Assembly (NCBI GenBank): GCA_963817035.1
Contig: CAWFMM010000004.1
Span: forward strand, 1,116,001-1,180,000
Source: AC-49 sp963817035
GTDB taxonomy: Bacteria; Actinomycetota; Thermoleophilia; Solirubrobacterales; Solirubrobacteraceae
DNA length: 64,000 nucleotides
Direction of reading: 5' to 3'
Positions 22,814 through 30,793 of the stretch are shown here, piece by piece. How positions within the stretch are numbered: position 1 is the first letter of the stretch; each line of letters begins with the position of its first letter. A model generated the notes under the pieces. That model worked only from the letters and a program-made list of their open reading frames with translations. It did not search any database and was not told where the DNA came from. The position numbers were made by a program, and so were the translations under genes.

Positions 22814-24435
22814 TGGTGGACGTGCTGCGCTTCGAGGACGTCACCTACACCTACCCAGGGGCGCAGCGCCCGGCGCTGCGCGGCGTCGACCTGGCGATCT
22901 CACCGGGTGAGTTCGTCGTCGTCTGCGGGCTCAGCGCCGGCGGCAAGTCGACGCTCCTGCGCGCGGCGAGCGGGCTCGTTCCCCACTTCCACGGCGGGAC
23001 GTTCGCGGGCCGCGTGACCGTCGCCGGCCTCGACACGCGCGACCACGGGCCCGGCGACCTTGCCGCCGTCGCCGGGACGCTGCTCCAGGACCCCGAGACG
23101 CAGATCCTGATGACCACGGTCCGCGCCGAGCTCGCCTTCCCGCTCGAGAACACCGGCGCGGGCGCGGCGGCGGTCGCGCGCGGGGTCGAGGAGGCGGCGC
23201 TCGCGCTCGGGATAGAGACGCTGCTCGACCGCCCGGTCGAGAGTCTCAGCGGCGGCGAGCTGCAACGCGTCGCGCTCGGCGCCGCACTCGCCGGCCGCCC
23301 CGAGGTCGTGTTGCTCGACGAGCCGACGTCGCAACTCGACCCCGTCGCCGGCGACGAGCTCGTGTGGCTGCTACGGCGGCTCAACCAGGAGTGGGGGACC
23401 GCCGTCGTGCTGGCCGAGCACCGCCTGGAGCGCTGCCTCGCCCACGCCGACCGCGTGATCGCGATCGCCGACGGCGGGGTCGTGTGTGACGCCGCGCCGG
23501 CGGCGTTCCTCGAGTGGGCGCCGACGGTCCTGCGCACCCCGGCGGCACAGCTGTTCGCCGCCGCCGGGCTTGCGCCGCTACCGGTCAGCGTGAAGGAGGC
23601 GAAGGGCGAGCTGGCCCGCCGGGGGCTTGCCCGCGTCATGGAGCCGACCGACGCGCCGACGCCGCCGCGGCCCTCGCGCCGCGCCCGCAAACACGCCCGT
23701 GAGGCGGCGGCGCTGAGTTTCGACGGCGTCTGGCACGAGCTCTCGAGCGGGCCGGTGCTGCTGCGCGGGGTCGACCTGAACGTCGCGACGGGCGAGACGG
23801 TGGCGCTGATGGGGCGCAACGGCGCGGGCAAGTCGACGCTGCTGCGCCACGCCGCCGGTCTGCTCAAGCCGACGCGCGGCAGCGTCACCACGGCCGGCCG
23901 CGTCGCGCTGCTGCTGCAGAACCCGGGCGACTATCTGATCCACGAGCGCGTCGGTGACGAGGCGCCGACGGCCGCGCTGGCGGCCGAGGGGCTGCTCGAT
24001 CTCGTCGATCGTCACCCGCGTGATCTGTCGGGCGGCCAGCGCCAGCGCGTCGCGCTGGCGATCGTCCTCGGCGACGACGAGCACCCGGCCGCGGTCGTCT
24101 GCCTCGACGAGCCGACGCGTGGGATGGACCGCGGGACGAAGGCCGGCCTCGCCGCGCGGCTGATCGCGCTGGCCGACGGCGGCACCGCGGTGGTCGTCGC
24201 CACCCATGACACGGAGTTCGCCGCCTCGTTCGCGAAGCGCGTCGTGCTGCTCGCCGACGGGCGCCCGATCGCCGACGCCCCGGTCGGCGAGGTGCTCGCC
24301 GGTGGCTGGTACTTCGCGACCGAGACCGCGCGCGTGCTCGGGACGGCGCTGACGCCCGACGCGGGCGCCGCGGAGCTGGCGGCTCGCGCCGCGCCCGCAG
24401 CGATGCCGCCCGCGCCGCGGGAGCTCGCGCGATGA
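22813..24435 (+). CDS. ECF transporter duplicated ATPase (fused EcfA-EcfA')
   Basis: This 540-residue protein contains both nucleotide-binding domains of an ECF transporter in one chain. Domain 1: Walker A GLSAGGKST (residues 39-47), signature SLSGGELQR, Walker B VVLLDEPTSQLD. Domain 2: Walker A GRNGAGKST (334-342), signature DLSGGQRQR (about 404-412), Walker B VVCLDEPTRGMD. The linker is about 60 residues long. A His switch appears in AEHRLE and in ATHDTE. All catalytic motifs are intact, so ATP hydrolysis powers uptake at the cytosolic face. Both ends overlap neighbours by one to four bases. Confidence 0.92.
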   Translation: MVDVLRFEDVTYTYPGAQRPALRGVDLAISPGEFVVVCGLSAGGKSTLLRAASGLVPHFHGGTFAGRVTVAGLDTRDHGPGDLAAVAGTLLQDPETQILMTTVRAELAFPLENTGAGAAAVARGVEEAALALGIETLLDRPVESLSGGELQRVALGAALAGRPEVVLLDEPTSQLDPVAGDELVWLLRRLNQEWGTAVVLAEHRLERCLAHADRVIAIADGGVVCDAAPAAFLEWAPTVLRTPAAQLFAAAGLAPLPVSVKEAKGELARRGLARVMEPTDAPTPPRPSRRARKHAREAAALSFDGVWHELSSGPVLLRGVDLNVATGETVALMGRNGAGKSTLLRHAAGLLKPTRGSVTTAGRVALLLQNPGDYLIHERVGDEAPTAALAAEGLLDLVDRHPRDLSGGQRQRVALAIVLGDDEHPAAVVCLDEPTRGMDRGTKAGLAARLIALADGGTAVVVATHDTEFAASFAKRVVLLADGRPIADAPVGEVLAGGWYFATETARVLGTALTPDAGAAELAARAAPAAMPPAPRELAR

Positions 24436-25064
24436 GCTGGATCGCCGCTTCGTTCGTCCTGCTCGCCCTCGCGCTCGCGGCCGGCTTCGGCTGGTGGGAA
24501 CGCACCCGGCCGTCGTCACGCGAGATCGCGCTCGTCGCCTCGCTTGCGGCGCTCGCCGCGCTGAGCCGCGTCGCGTTCGCGCCGATCCCCAACGTCAAGC
24601 CGACGACCGACATCGTGCTGCTGACCGGTTACGTGCTCGGCCCCGGGCCTGGGTTTGCGACCGGCGCGGTCGCGGCGCTCGCCTCGAACGTCGTCTTCGG
24701 CCAGGGACCGTGGACGCCGTGGGAGATGGCCGGCTGGGGGCTGATCGGCGTGCTCGGGGCGGCGCTCGGTGTCGTCACGCGCCGGCGGCTGCGGCGAATC
24801 CCGCTCGCCCTGTGGTGTGCGGTCGGCGGGCTCCTCTACGGCGCGCTGCTCGACGTCTCGGTCTGGGTCGGGTACTCCGGGCAGCACACGTTCAGCCAGT
24901 ACCTCCTGGTCAGCGGCAGCTCGCTGACCTTCAACATCGCCCACGCGAGCGGCAACCTCGTCTTCTGCCTGGCCTTCGGGCCGGCGTTCGTGCGCGCGCT
25001 GGAGCGCTTCGAGACGCGGATGCATGTGAACTGGATCCCGTTGACCGCCGGACGTCAGTCGTGA
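24432..25064 (+). CDS. ECF transporter substrate-specific (S) component, probably cobalamin
   Basis: This 210-residue membrane protein has about six helices. It has the S-component signature NVKPTTDIVLLTGYVLGPGPGF followed by GAVAALASNVVFGQGPWTPWEMAGWGLIG, as in vitamin S subunits of the CbrT/QueT-like group. The N-terminal helix is followed by RTRPSSREIALVASLAALAALSRVAF, the surface that docks on the T component. The ATGA overlap with the ATPase gene and the B12 riboswitch upstream make cobalamin or a corrinoid the likely substrate, although S components of this group also carry other vitamins. Confidence 0.85.
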   Translation: MSWIAASFVLLALALAAGFGWWERTRPSSREIALVASLAALAALSRVAFAPIPNVKPTTDIVLLTGYVLGPGPGFATGAVAALASNVVFGQGPWTPWEMAGWGLIGVLGAALGVVTRRRLRRIPLALWCAVGGLLYGALLDVSVWVGYSGQHTFSQYLLVSGSSLTFNIAHASGNLVFCLAFGPAFVRALERFETRMHVNWIPLTAGRQS

Positions 25065-25945
25065 CCAGGCGCCTGATCGTCGCCGCACTGGCCCTGCTCG
25101 CCCTCGGCGGCGCGACCGTCGCGCTCGCATCCGACCGCGGCGCCGCGCGGCTCGGCGCCCACTGGCTCGCCGGCGCGGTCAAGCCCGGCGGCGACGGCCC
25201 ATCCGCGGACGCGATCGCCGACCTGCGCGCGACCGGCACGCTGACCGACGCCGGCGCGCGGACCCGCGCGGCGGCGCTGCGCGCCGGGGCGAAGGCGTAT
25301 GTCACCGGTGCCGGCTCGGCGGCCAAGGTCATCCTCGGCCTCGCCGCGGCGAAGGTCGGCAACCCGCGCTGTGCCGGCACCCTCGACCTGCTCGCTGCGC
25401 TCAAGCGCCAGTTCCACAACGGCATCTACGGACGCTCCTCGTTCGACGACGCGCTCGCGCTGGCCGCGCTGAAGGCGCTGCACGAGCCGGTCCCCGCAGC
25501 GGCGATCGCGGCGACGCTGCGCACCCGCGGGCCCGGTGGCTTCAACCACACGCTGAGCGCGACCGCCGCTGACGACGTCGAGTCGACCGGGCTGATCATC
25601 GAGGGGCTGCGCGCCGCGGGCGTCAGCGCCCACAATGCCGCGCTGCGCGCAGCGCTGGCCTGGATGCGCTCCCGGCGCGCGCCGAGCGGCGGCTACGCGA
25701 CCGGCCTGACCGGCGTCACCGAGGCCGACTCGACCGGCATCGCGCTCGCCGCGCAGCACGCGATGGGGCTCAGCGACCCGCGCGCGAGTCGCGCGCTGAT
25801 CGCCCTTCAGCGCCCCAGCGGCGCGATCCAATACACCGCGACGAACGACGGCAGCGAGGTGGTCGCTTCGCTCGACGCCGTGCTCGGGCTGTCGGGGCGA
25901 ACGTTGCCCGTGGTCGCCCTGCCTCATGCCCCGCACGGTTGTTGA
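25061..25945 (+). CDS. Secreted alpha/alpha-barrel (prenyltransferase/squalene-cyclase repeat) protein, transcobalamin alpha-domain-like
   Basis: This 294-residue exported protein has a signal peptide (residues 1-23) and an alpha/alpha-toroid of prenyltransferase/squalene-oxidase repeats: SFDDALALAALKAL, DDVESTGLIIEGLRAAG, TEADSTGIALAAQHAMG, NDGSEVVASLDAVLGL. No DxDD cyclase or zinc site is visible, so it is not an enzyme of that group. The N-terminal domain of transcobalamin and intrinsic factor has the same barrel fold. Together with the DUF4430 proteins it could make a split B12-binding clamp. The GTG start overlaps the S-component stop. It is the last gene of the operon. Confidence 0.75.
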   Translation: MTRRLIVAALALLALGGATVALASDRGAARLGAHWLAGAVKPGGDGPSADAIADLRATGTLTDAGARTRAAALRAGAKAYVTGAGSAAKVILGLAAAKVGNPRCAGTLDLLAALKRQFHNGIYGRSSFDDALALAALKALHEPVPAAAIAATLRTRGPGGFNHTLSATAADDVESTGLIIEGLRAAGVSAHNAALRAALAWMRSRRAPSGGYATGLTGVTEADSTGIALAAQHAMGLSDPRASRALIALQRPSGAIQYTATNDGSEVVASLDAVLGLSGRTLPVVALPHAPHGC

Positions 25946-25977
25946 ACGTTGTAATCGGATAGGTTGCCGGTCGCTTC

Positions 25978-27066
25978 ATGAAGGTCGGTGTCCCCAAGGA
26001 AACGGCAGTGGACGAGCGGCGGGTTGCGCTGGTCCCCGATGTCGTGCGCAAACTCGCTTCGGCGGGTCATGCGGTCGTGGTCGAGGCCGGGGCCGGCGTG
26101 CCCGCCCTGATCCCCGACGCGCTGTACGCCGACGCGGGCGCGACGATCGGCGATCCATGGAGTGCGGAGGTCGTGGTCAAGGTTCAGCCGCCGACCGCTG
26201 AGGAGGCGGCCAAGCTCCACAAGGGCCAGGTGTTCGTCGGCTTCCTCGCCCCGCGGACGTCGCCGCAGACGCAGACGGCGCTCGCCGCCGCCGGCGTCAC
26301 CGCGTTCGCGATGGAGGCGATTCCGCGGATCTCGCGCGCGCAGGCGATGGACGCGCTGAGCTCGCAGGCCAACGTCGGGGGCTACAAGGCGGCGCTGCTC
26401 GGTGCCCAGCACTCGACCCGCTTCTACCCGATGCTGATGACTGCCGCGGGCACGATCCCGCCGGCCCGCGTCCTGGTCCTCGGCGTCGGCGTCGCCGGCC
26501 TCCAGGCGCTGGCCACCGCGCGGCGCCTCGGCGCGCAGACGACAGGCTACGACGTGCGCCCGGAGGTTGCCGAGCAGGTCCAGTCGCTCGGCGCCAAGTG
26601 GCTCGATCTCGGCATCGAGGCGTCCGGTGAGGGCGGCTACGCCCGCGAGCTGACCGAGGCCGAGCGCGCCGAGCAGCAGCAGGCGCTGACCGACGCGATC
26701 AAGACCTTCGACGTCGTCATCACCACGGCCCTCGTACCCGGGCGCCCGGCGCCCAAGCTCGTCACCGCCGAGGCGGTCGAGGGGATGAAGCCCGGCAGCG
26801 TGATCGTCGACATGGCCGGCGAGGCGGGCGGCAACTGCGAGCTGACCGAGCCCGGTGAGGTGGCGGTCAAGCACGACGTGACGATCGTCTCGCCCCTGAA
26901 CCTGCCGGCCACGATGCCCGAGCACGCCAGCGCGCTCTACGCCCGCAACGTCCAGGCGCTGCTCGAGCTGTTCGCCGGGGAGAACGGCGAGCTGGCCCCT
27001 GACTTCGACGACGAGATCGTCAAGGGAAGCTGTGTCGTCCGCGACGGAGAGGTCGTCAGTAGCTGA
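25978..27066 (+). CDS. pntAA: NAD(P) transhydrogenase subunit alpha, part 1
   Basis: This is the NAD(H)-binding domain I of the proton-translocating transhydrogenase, which uses the proton gradient to make NADPH from NADH. The 362-residue protein starts MKVGVPKETAVDERRVALVPDVV; the Rossmann motif GVGVAGLQALATARRLGAQTTGYDVRPE covers about residues 168-195. The mobile loop and SVIVDMAGEAGGNCE are present. As in many actinobacteria and Rhodospirillum, the alpha subunit is split, with the membrane part encoded next (one-base TGATG overlap). A TAGGTT -10 box (25960-25965) lies 12 bases before the ATG. Confidence 0.93.
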   Translation: MKVGVPKETAVDERRVALVPDVVRKLASAGHAVVVEAGAGVPALIPDALYADAGATIGDPWSAEVVVKVQPPTAEEAAKLHKGQVFVGFLAPRTSPQTQTALAAAGVTAFAMEAIPRISRAQAMDALSSQANVGGYKAALLGAQHSTRFYPMLMTAAGTIPPARVLVLGVGVAGLQALATARRLGAQTTGYDVRPEVAEQVQSLGAKWLDLGIEASGEGGYARELTEAERAEQQQALTDAIKTFDVVITTALVPGRPAPKLVTAEAVEGMKPGSVIVDMAGEAGGNCELTEPGEVAVKHDVTIVSPLNLPATMPEHASALYARNVQALLELFAGENGELAPDFDDEIVKGSCVVRDGEVVSS

Positions 27067-27389
27067 TGCTCGTCACCAACCTGGCCATCCTCGTGCTCGC
27101 CGGATTCGTCGGCTACGCCGTCATCTCGAAGGTCCCGAACACGCTGCACACGCCGCTGATGTCGGGCACCAACGCGATCCACGGGATCGTCGTGCTCGGC
27201 GGCCTGCTGTTGCTCGGCCTCAGCGGTAACGGCTGGATCAACAACGTGCTGCTGGTCATCGCGGTCGCGTTCGGGACGATCAACGTCGTCGGCGGCTTCC
27301 TCGTCACCGACCGGATGCTCGAGATGTTCAAGGCGCGCAAGCCGCCGCCGGCCGTCAAGACCGACGACACGGAGACCGACAAGCCGTGA
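27066..27389 (+). CDS. pntAB: NAD(P) transhydrogenase subunit alpha, part 2 (membrane)
   Basis: This 107-residue membrane segment of domain II has three helices: LVTNLAILVLAGFVGYAVI, the conserved TPLMSGTNAIHGIVVLGGLLLLG and VLLVIAVAFGTINVVGGFLVTDRMLEMF. The HTPLMSGTNAIHG motif lies at the centre of the proton path. Its start overlaps the pntAA stop and its stop overlaps the pntB GTG (GTGA), so the three subunits are translated in a coupled manner. Confidence 0.93.
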   Translation: MLVTNLAILVLAGFVGYAVISKVPNTLHTPLMSGTNAIHGIVVLGGLLLLGLSGNGWINNVLLVIAVAFGTINVVGGFLVTDRMLEMFKARKPPPAVKTDDTETDKP

Positions 27390-28810
27390 TCGCCACCGCG
27401 GTCTACCAGCGCAAAGAGTTCATCGATGTTCTGTACATCGTTGCCTTCTCGCTCTTCATCATCGGGTTGAGCGGTCTGACCGGACCGGCCACCGCGGTGC
27501 GCGGCAACCGGATCGCCGCCGTCGGCATGGCGATCGCGGTGATCGCGACGCTGCTCGTTCCCGGCACCGGCAACTGGGGGCTGATCGTCCTCGGCGTCGC
27601 GATCGGCACGGCGGTCGGCGTGCCCGCAGCGCGCCAGGTGAAGATGACGGCGATGCCGCAGATGGTGGCGCTGTTCAACGGCGTCGGCGGTGGCGCGGTC
27701 GCGCTGATCGCGTGGGTCGAGTTCCGGCGGACCGGCGGCTTCGCCGACCAGTTCCACGTCCCGACCTACGTGGCGATCTTCTCGCTGTTTGCGGCGATCG
27801 TCGGCTCGGTCTCGTTCTGGGGCTCGAACATCGCCTTCGGCAAGCTTCAGGAGATCCTGCCCGGGCGCCCGATCACCCTCGGCCGCGCTCAGCAGCTCGT
27901 CAACGCGCTGCTGCTCGGCGGCGCCGTCGCGTGTGGTGTGCTGATCGTCGCGGGCAACGATCACCAGTACCTGATGATCGGCCTGCTGGTCCTGTCGGGG
28001 ATCCTCGGCCTGTTCGTCGTGCTGCCGATCGGCGGCGCCGACATGCCCGTCGTCATCTCGCTGCTCAACGCGTTCACCGGGCTCAGCGCCGCCGCGACCG
28101 GCATGGCGCTCAACAACACGGCGCTGATCGTCGCGGGCATGATCGTCGGCGCCTCGGGCACGATCCTCACGCGACTGATGGCGACGGCGATGAACCGCTC
28201 GATCCCGGCGATCATCGCCGGCGGCTTCGGTGGTGTCGTCACGACCGGCGGTGGGACGGGCGAGGACGGGGTCGAGAAGACGGTGCGCTCGACCTCGGCG
28301 TCGGACGCGGCGATCCAGATGGTCTACGCCAACCGCGTCGTCATCGTTCCCGGCTACGGCATGGCCGTCGCCCAGGCCCAGCACGCGGTGCGCGAGCTGA
28401 CCAAGCTGCTCGAGGAGAAGGGGATCGAGGTCACGTTCGCGATCCATCCCGTTGCCGGGCGGATGCCAGGCCACATGAACGTGCTGCTCGCCGAGGCCGA
28501 CGTGCCGTATGAGCAGCTCAAGGAGATGGACGACGCGAACTCCGAGTTCGGTCGGACCGACGTCTCGCTGGTCATCGGCGCCAACGACGTGACCAACCCC
28601 GATGCGCGCGAGAAGACCGACAGCCCGATCTACGGCATGCCGATCCTCAACGTCGACGAGTCGGCGAGCGTGATCATCCTCAAGCGGTCGATGAACTCGG
28701 GCTTCGCGGGCATCGACAACCCGCTCTTCTACAACCCGAAGTCGGCGATGCTGTTCGGCGACGCCAAGGCTTCGGTCGCGGCGATCACCGAGGAGCTCAA
28801 GGCTCTCTGA
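27386..28810 (+). CDS. pntB: NAD(P) transhydrogenase subunit beta
   Basis: This 474-residue subunit contains the rest of the membrane channel (about eight helices over residues 8-260) and the cytosolic NADP(H)-binding domain III. Conserved segments are KMTAMPQMVALFNGVGGGA, IGGADMPVVISLLNAFTGLSA, VIVPGYGMAVAQAQHAV (the NADP loop), FAIHPVAGRMPGHMNVLLAEA and NDVTNPDAREK. The start is a GTG overlapping the pntAB stop. It ends in CTGA, where a small membrane protein probably begins. Confidence 0.94.
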   Translation: MIATAVYQRKEFIDVLYIVAFSLFIIGLSGLTGPATAVRGNRIAAVGMAIAVIATLLVPGTGNWGLIVLGVAIGTAVGVPAARQVKMTAMPQMVALFNGVGGGAVALIAWVEFRRTGGFADQFHVPTYVAIFSLFAAIVGSVSFWGSNIAFGKLQEILPGRPITLGRAQQLVNALLLGGAVACGVLIVAGNDHQYLMIGLLVLSGILGLFVVLPIGGADMPVVISLLNAFTGLSAAATGMALNNTALIVAGMIVGASGTILTRLMATAMNRSIPAIIAGGFGGVVTTGGGTGEDGVEKTVRSTSASDAAIQMVYANRVVIVPGYGMAVAQAQHAVRELTKLLEEKGIEVTFAIHPVAGRMPGHMNVLLAEADVPYEQLKEMDDANSEFGRTDVSLVIGANDVTNPDAREKTDSPIYGMPILNVDESASVIILKRSMNSGFAGIDNPLFYNPKSAMLFGDAKASVAAITEELKAL

Positions 28811-29019
28811 GCCGCCGCCTCACGGTCTCCCTGCTCGTCGGGCTCGCGCTCATCGGCTTCGGCCTGCGCGCGGCCGGTGGATTCACGCTCGGTGTGATCG
28901 GCTACTTCATCGTCGGCATGGCGGGCGTGCTCGCCGTGGCAGCGCTGTTCTACGCGATCGGCGCGAGCGAGGACCGCGACCGCGACGACGGCGACGAGCC
29001 GCCTAGTTCTCGATCGTGA
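28807..29019 (+). CDS. Small two-helix membrane protein with probable CTG start
   Basis: This 70-residue frame begins at a CTG that overlaps the pntB stop (CTGA). It reads (M)SRRLTVSLLVGLALIGFGLRAAGG, then FTLGVIGYFIVGMAGVLAVAALFYAIG, then an acidic tail EDRDRDDGDEPPSS. Two clean transmembrane helices flanked by charged ends, the four-base coupling to pntB and the lack of any ATG, GTG or TTG nearby in frame support a non-standard start. Its last 17 bases overlap the convergent L,D-transpeptidase stop. The function is unknown; it could be a small accessory of the transhydrogenase. Confidence 0.55.
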   Translation: MSRRLTVSLLVGLALIGFGLRAAGGFTLGVIGYFIVGMAGVLAVAALFYAIGASEDRDRDDGDEPPSSRS

Positions 29020-30691
29020 CGAGCGTCCCGACCGGCGTGTAGGGCCAGATCTTTGCCGCGGCGGCCAGTGGGAGCTCGACGCAGCCGAGCGACTGCGGGG
29101 TTCCGAACGACGCGCGCGGGAACGAGTGCAGCGCGTCGCCGCCGTTGAAGTAGCTGACCCACTTGATCCCGGGGTCCTTGTAGTGCGAGCCGTCGGGGTT
29201 GGTGCCGCTCATCGTCGTCACCGCGAGGTGCTCGAAGACCGGGAACGTGCCGAGCTGGGTCGGCGCGGCGGGGACGCCGGTGTTGCCGGGGGAGGTGAGG
29301 ATCGTCTTACCGTTGTGCCACAGCGTCAGCTTCTGCGGCGTGCGACGGTGCACGTAGACGTAGCTGTAGCCGTCGTTGGTCGACCTCTTGTCAGTGAGCG
29401 CGTTGGCGAGCAGCGTCTTGAAGACCTGCGGCCCGGCGACGGCGTCGACGCTCAGGTCGTTCTGGCTCTGGAACATCATCAGCGCGCCGCGGGTGATCTC
29501 GTTGAGCTGGCCGACGCTCCACTGGCGCTTGAGCTCGGGCGGGACGTTGGAGTAGCGCCACGTGAACCCGCCCTTCGGCGGATCGACGGCCGCAGCGGCC
29601 TGCGCGGCGGCCGTATTGGCCACCTGGGCGCCGCTCGGCGCCCAGTCCAGCGGCAGGTAGCCGGCCTGCGCGAGCAGCTGCTGTACCCGGACCATCGACC
29701 CGGGCGGGACGCTCCACGTCAGCTCGCGCGTCGAGTGCAGCTGCGCGCCCTGGGGGCCGACGACCGCGACCTCGCGGGGCAGCGTCACGGTCAGCGACGA
29801 GCCGAAGGCCAGGCCAGAGCGCGACGGGGTGAAGACGAGCGTGTGGCTGTTGGTCGTGTGCCAGTGGCCGGGGACCGCGGGGGAGACGGTCGGCCGCGCC
29901 GAGCCGAGCGCCGCATCGACGGTCTTCGAGAACGTCACGCTGATCGGGCCGGTCGGGGTGATGTGGGCGCCCGGGGTGGGATCGCCGACCGCCACCGTCT
30001 CGTGCGAGGCCGGGAACCACGTCACCGCCGTGGGCTCGCCGACGTACTCCCACGGCCGCGGCGCGGCGGCGATCTTGACGGTCCCGGTCACGTCGTGGTG
30101 GGTGATGGCGAGGGAGGAACGCGGCGTGGTGAGCGTCACGTGGCGCCGCGCGCTGCCGCTGCCGTAGACGACCCGGGCGACGCGTTTGTCGAAACCGACG
30201 TCGACCGTGCCGCCGTTGGCGCCGGGGCCGGCGGTGATCCAGTGCGAGGTGACCTGCGCCTTCGGCGCGGTGATCGTCAGGCGGCTGTGGTGGGTCGCGC
30301 CGAGCGCCAGGCTGAGCATCGCCGGGCGGTGCACCTCGACGTCGACGGTGATCGTCTCGCCGGGGCGGACCTTGGTCAGCGGCGTCAGGCGCCCGTCGCG
30401 GAGGGCGAGCGGGACGCGCTTGCCGTCCGAGTCGACGGCGCGGGCGCTCGTCAGCCGGCCGCCGAGCAGTCTGATGTCGACGCGGGCCAGCGCTGACGGG
30501 TCGTCGGTCAGCGAGACCGCGGTCAGCGCTCGCAGCGCGAAGAACACGCCTGCGGCGACGACGAGGAGCACCGCGACGACGCCGAACACCACGCGACCGG
30601 TCGAGCTCGAGGCCGGTTCGCGCGTGCTGGTCGGGCGGTCGCGGCGGACCGTCGATGAACGATCAGGGCCGAGGAGCACTCGTTCCAGCAT
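29003..30691 (-). CDS. L,D-transpeptidase (YkuD domain) with large extracytoplasmic region
   Basis: This 562-residue membrane-anchored wall enzyme has a cytosolic N-terminus of about 33 residues and one helix, VVFGVVAVLLVVAAGVFFAL. Ig-like modules (bacterial LDT domains, about residues 60-320) follow, then a peptidoglycan-binding-like segment (MMFQSQNDLSVDAVAGPQVFK). The C-terminal YkuD domain has the catalytic S-x-G-C: HSFPRASFGTPQSLGCVELPL, nucleophile about Cys537. It would form 3-3 cross-links or attach proteins to peptidoglycan. I start at the ATG at 30691, which follows GGTGGG by 5 bases; a GTG at 30697 is an alternative. Confidence 0.87.
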   Translation of the reverse strand: MLERVLLGPDRSSTVRRDRPTSTREPASSSTGRVVFGVVAVLLVVAAGVFFALRALTAVSLTDDPSALARVDIRLLGGRLTSARAVDSDGKRVPLALRDGRLTPLTKVRPGETITVDVEVHRPAMLSLALGATHHSRLTITAPKAQVTSHWITAGPGANGGTVDVGFDKRVARVVYGSGSARRHVTLTTPRSSLAITHHDVTGTVKIAAAPRPWEYVGEPTAVTWFPASHETVAVGDPTPGAHITPTGPISVTFSKTVDAALGSARPTVSPAVPGHWHTTNSHTLVFTPSRSGLAFGSSLTVTLPREVAVVGPQGAQLHSTRELTWSVPPGSMVRVQQLLAQAGYLPLDWAPSGAQVANTAAAQAAAAVDPPKGGFTWRYSNVPPELKRQWSVGQLNEITRGALMMFQSQNDLSVDAVAGPQVFKTLLANALTDKRSTNDGYSYVYVHRRTPQKLTLWHNGKTILTSPGNTGVPAAPTQLGTFPVFEHLAVTTMSGTNPDGSHYKDPGIKWVSYFNGGDALHSFPRASFGTPQSLGCVELPLAAAAKIWPYTPVGTLVTIEN

Positions 30692-30779
30692 AGGCACCCA
30701 CCGCCCGAACAGCGCCGTTTCGGGTCGGCCTGCAGGCCAAATTTCACGCGATCGACCCGGCCCCGGCCGCGCACCCCGC

Positions 30780-30785
30780 TAGCGT
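30780..30785 (+). promoter_or_regulatory. -10 box TAGCGT
   Basis: The box ends 8 bases before the ATG at 30794 of the helicase gene, with no Shine-Dalgarno site between. Confidence 0.4.
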
Positions 30786-30793
30786 GGGCGCCG

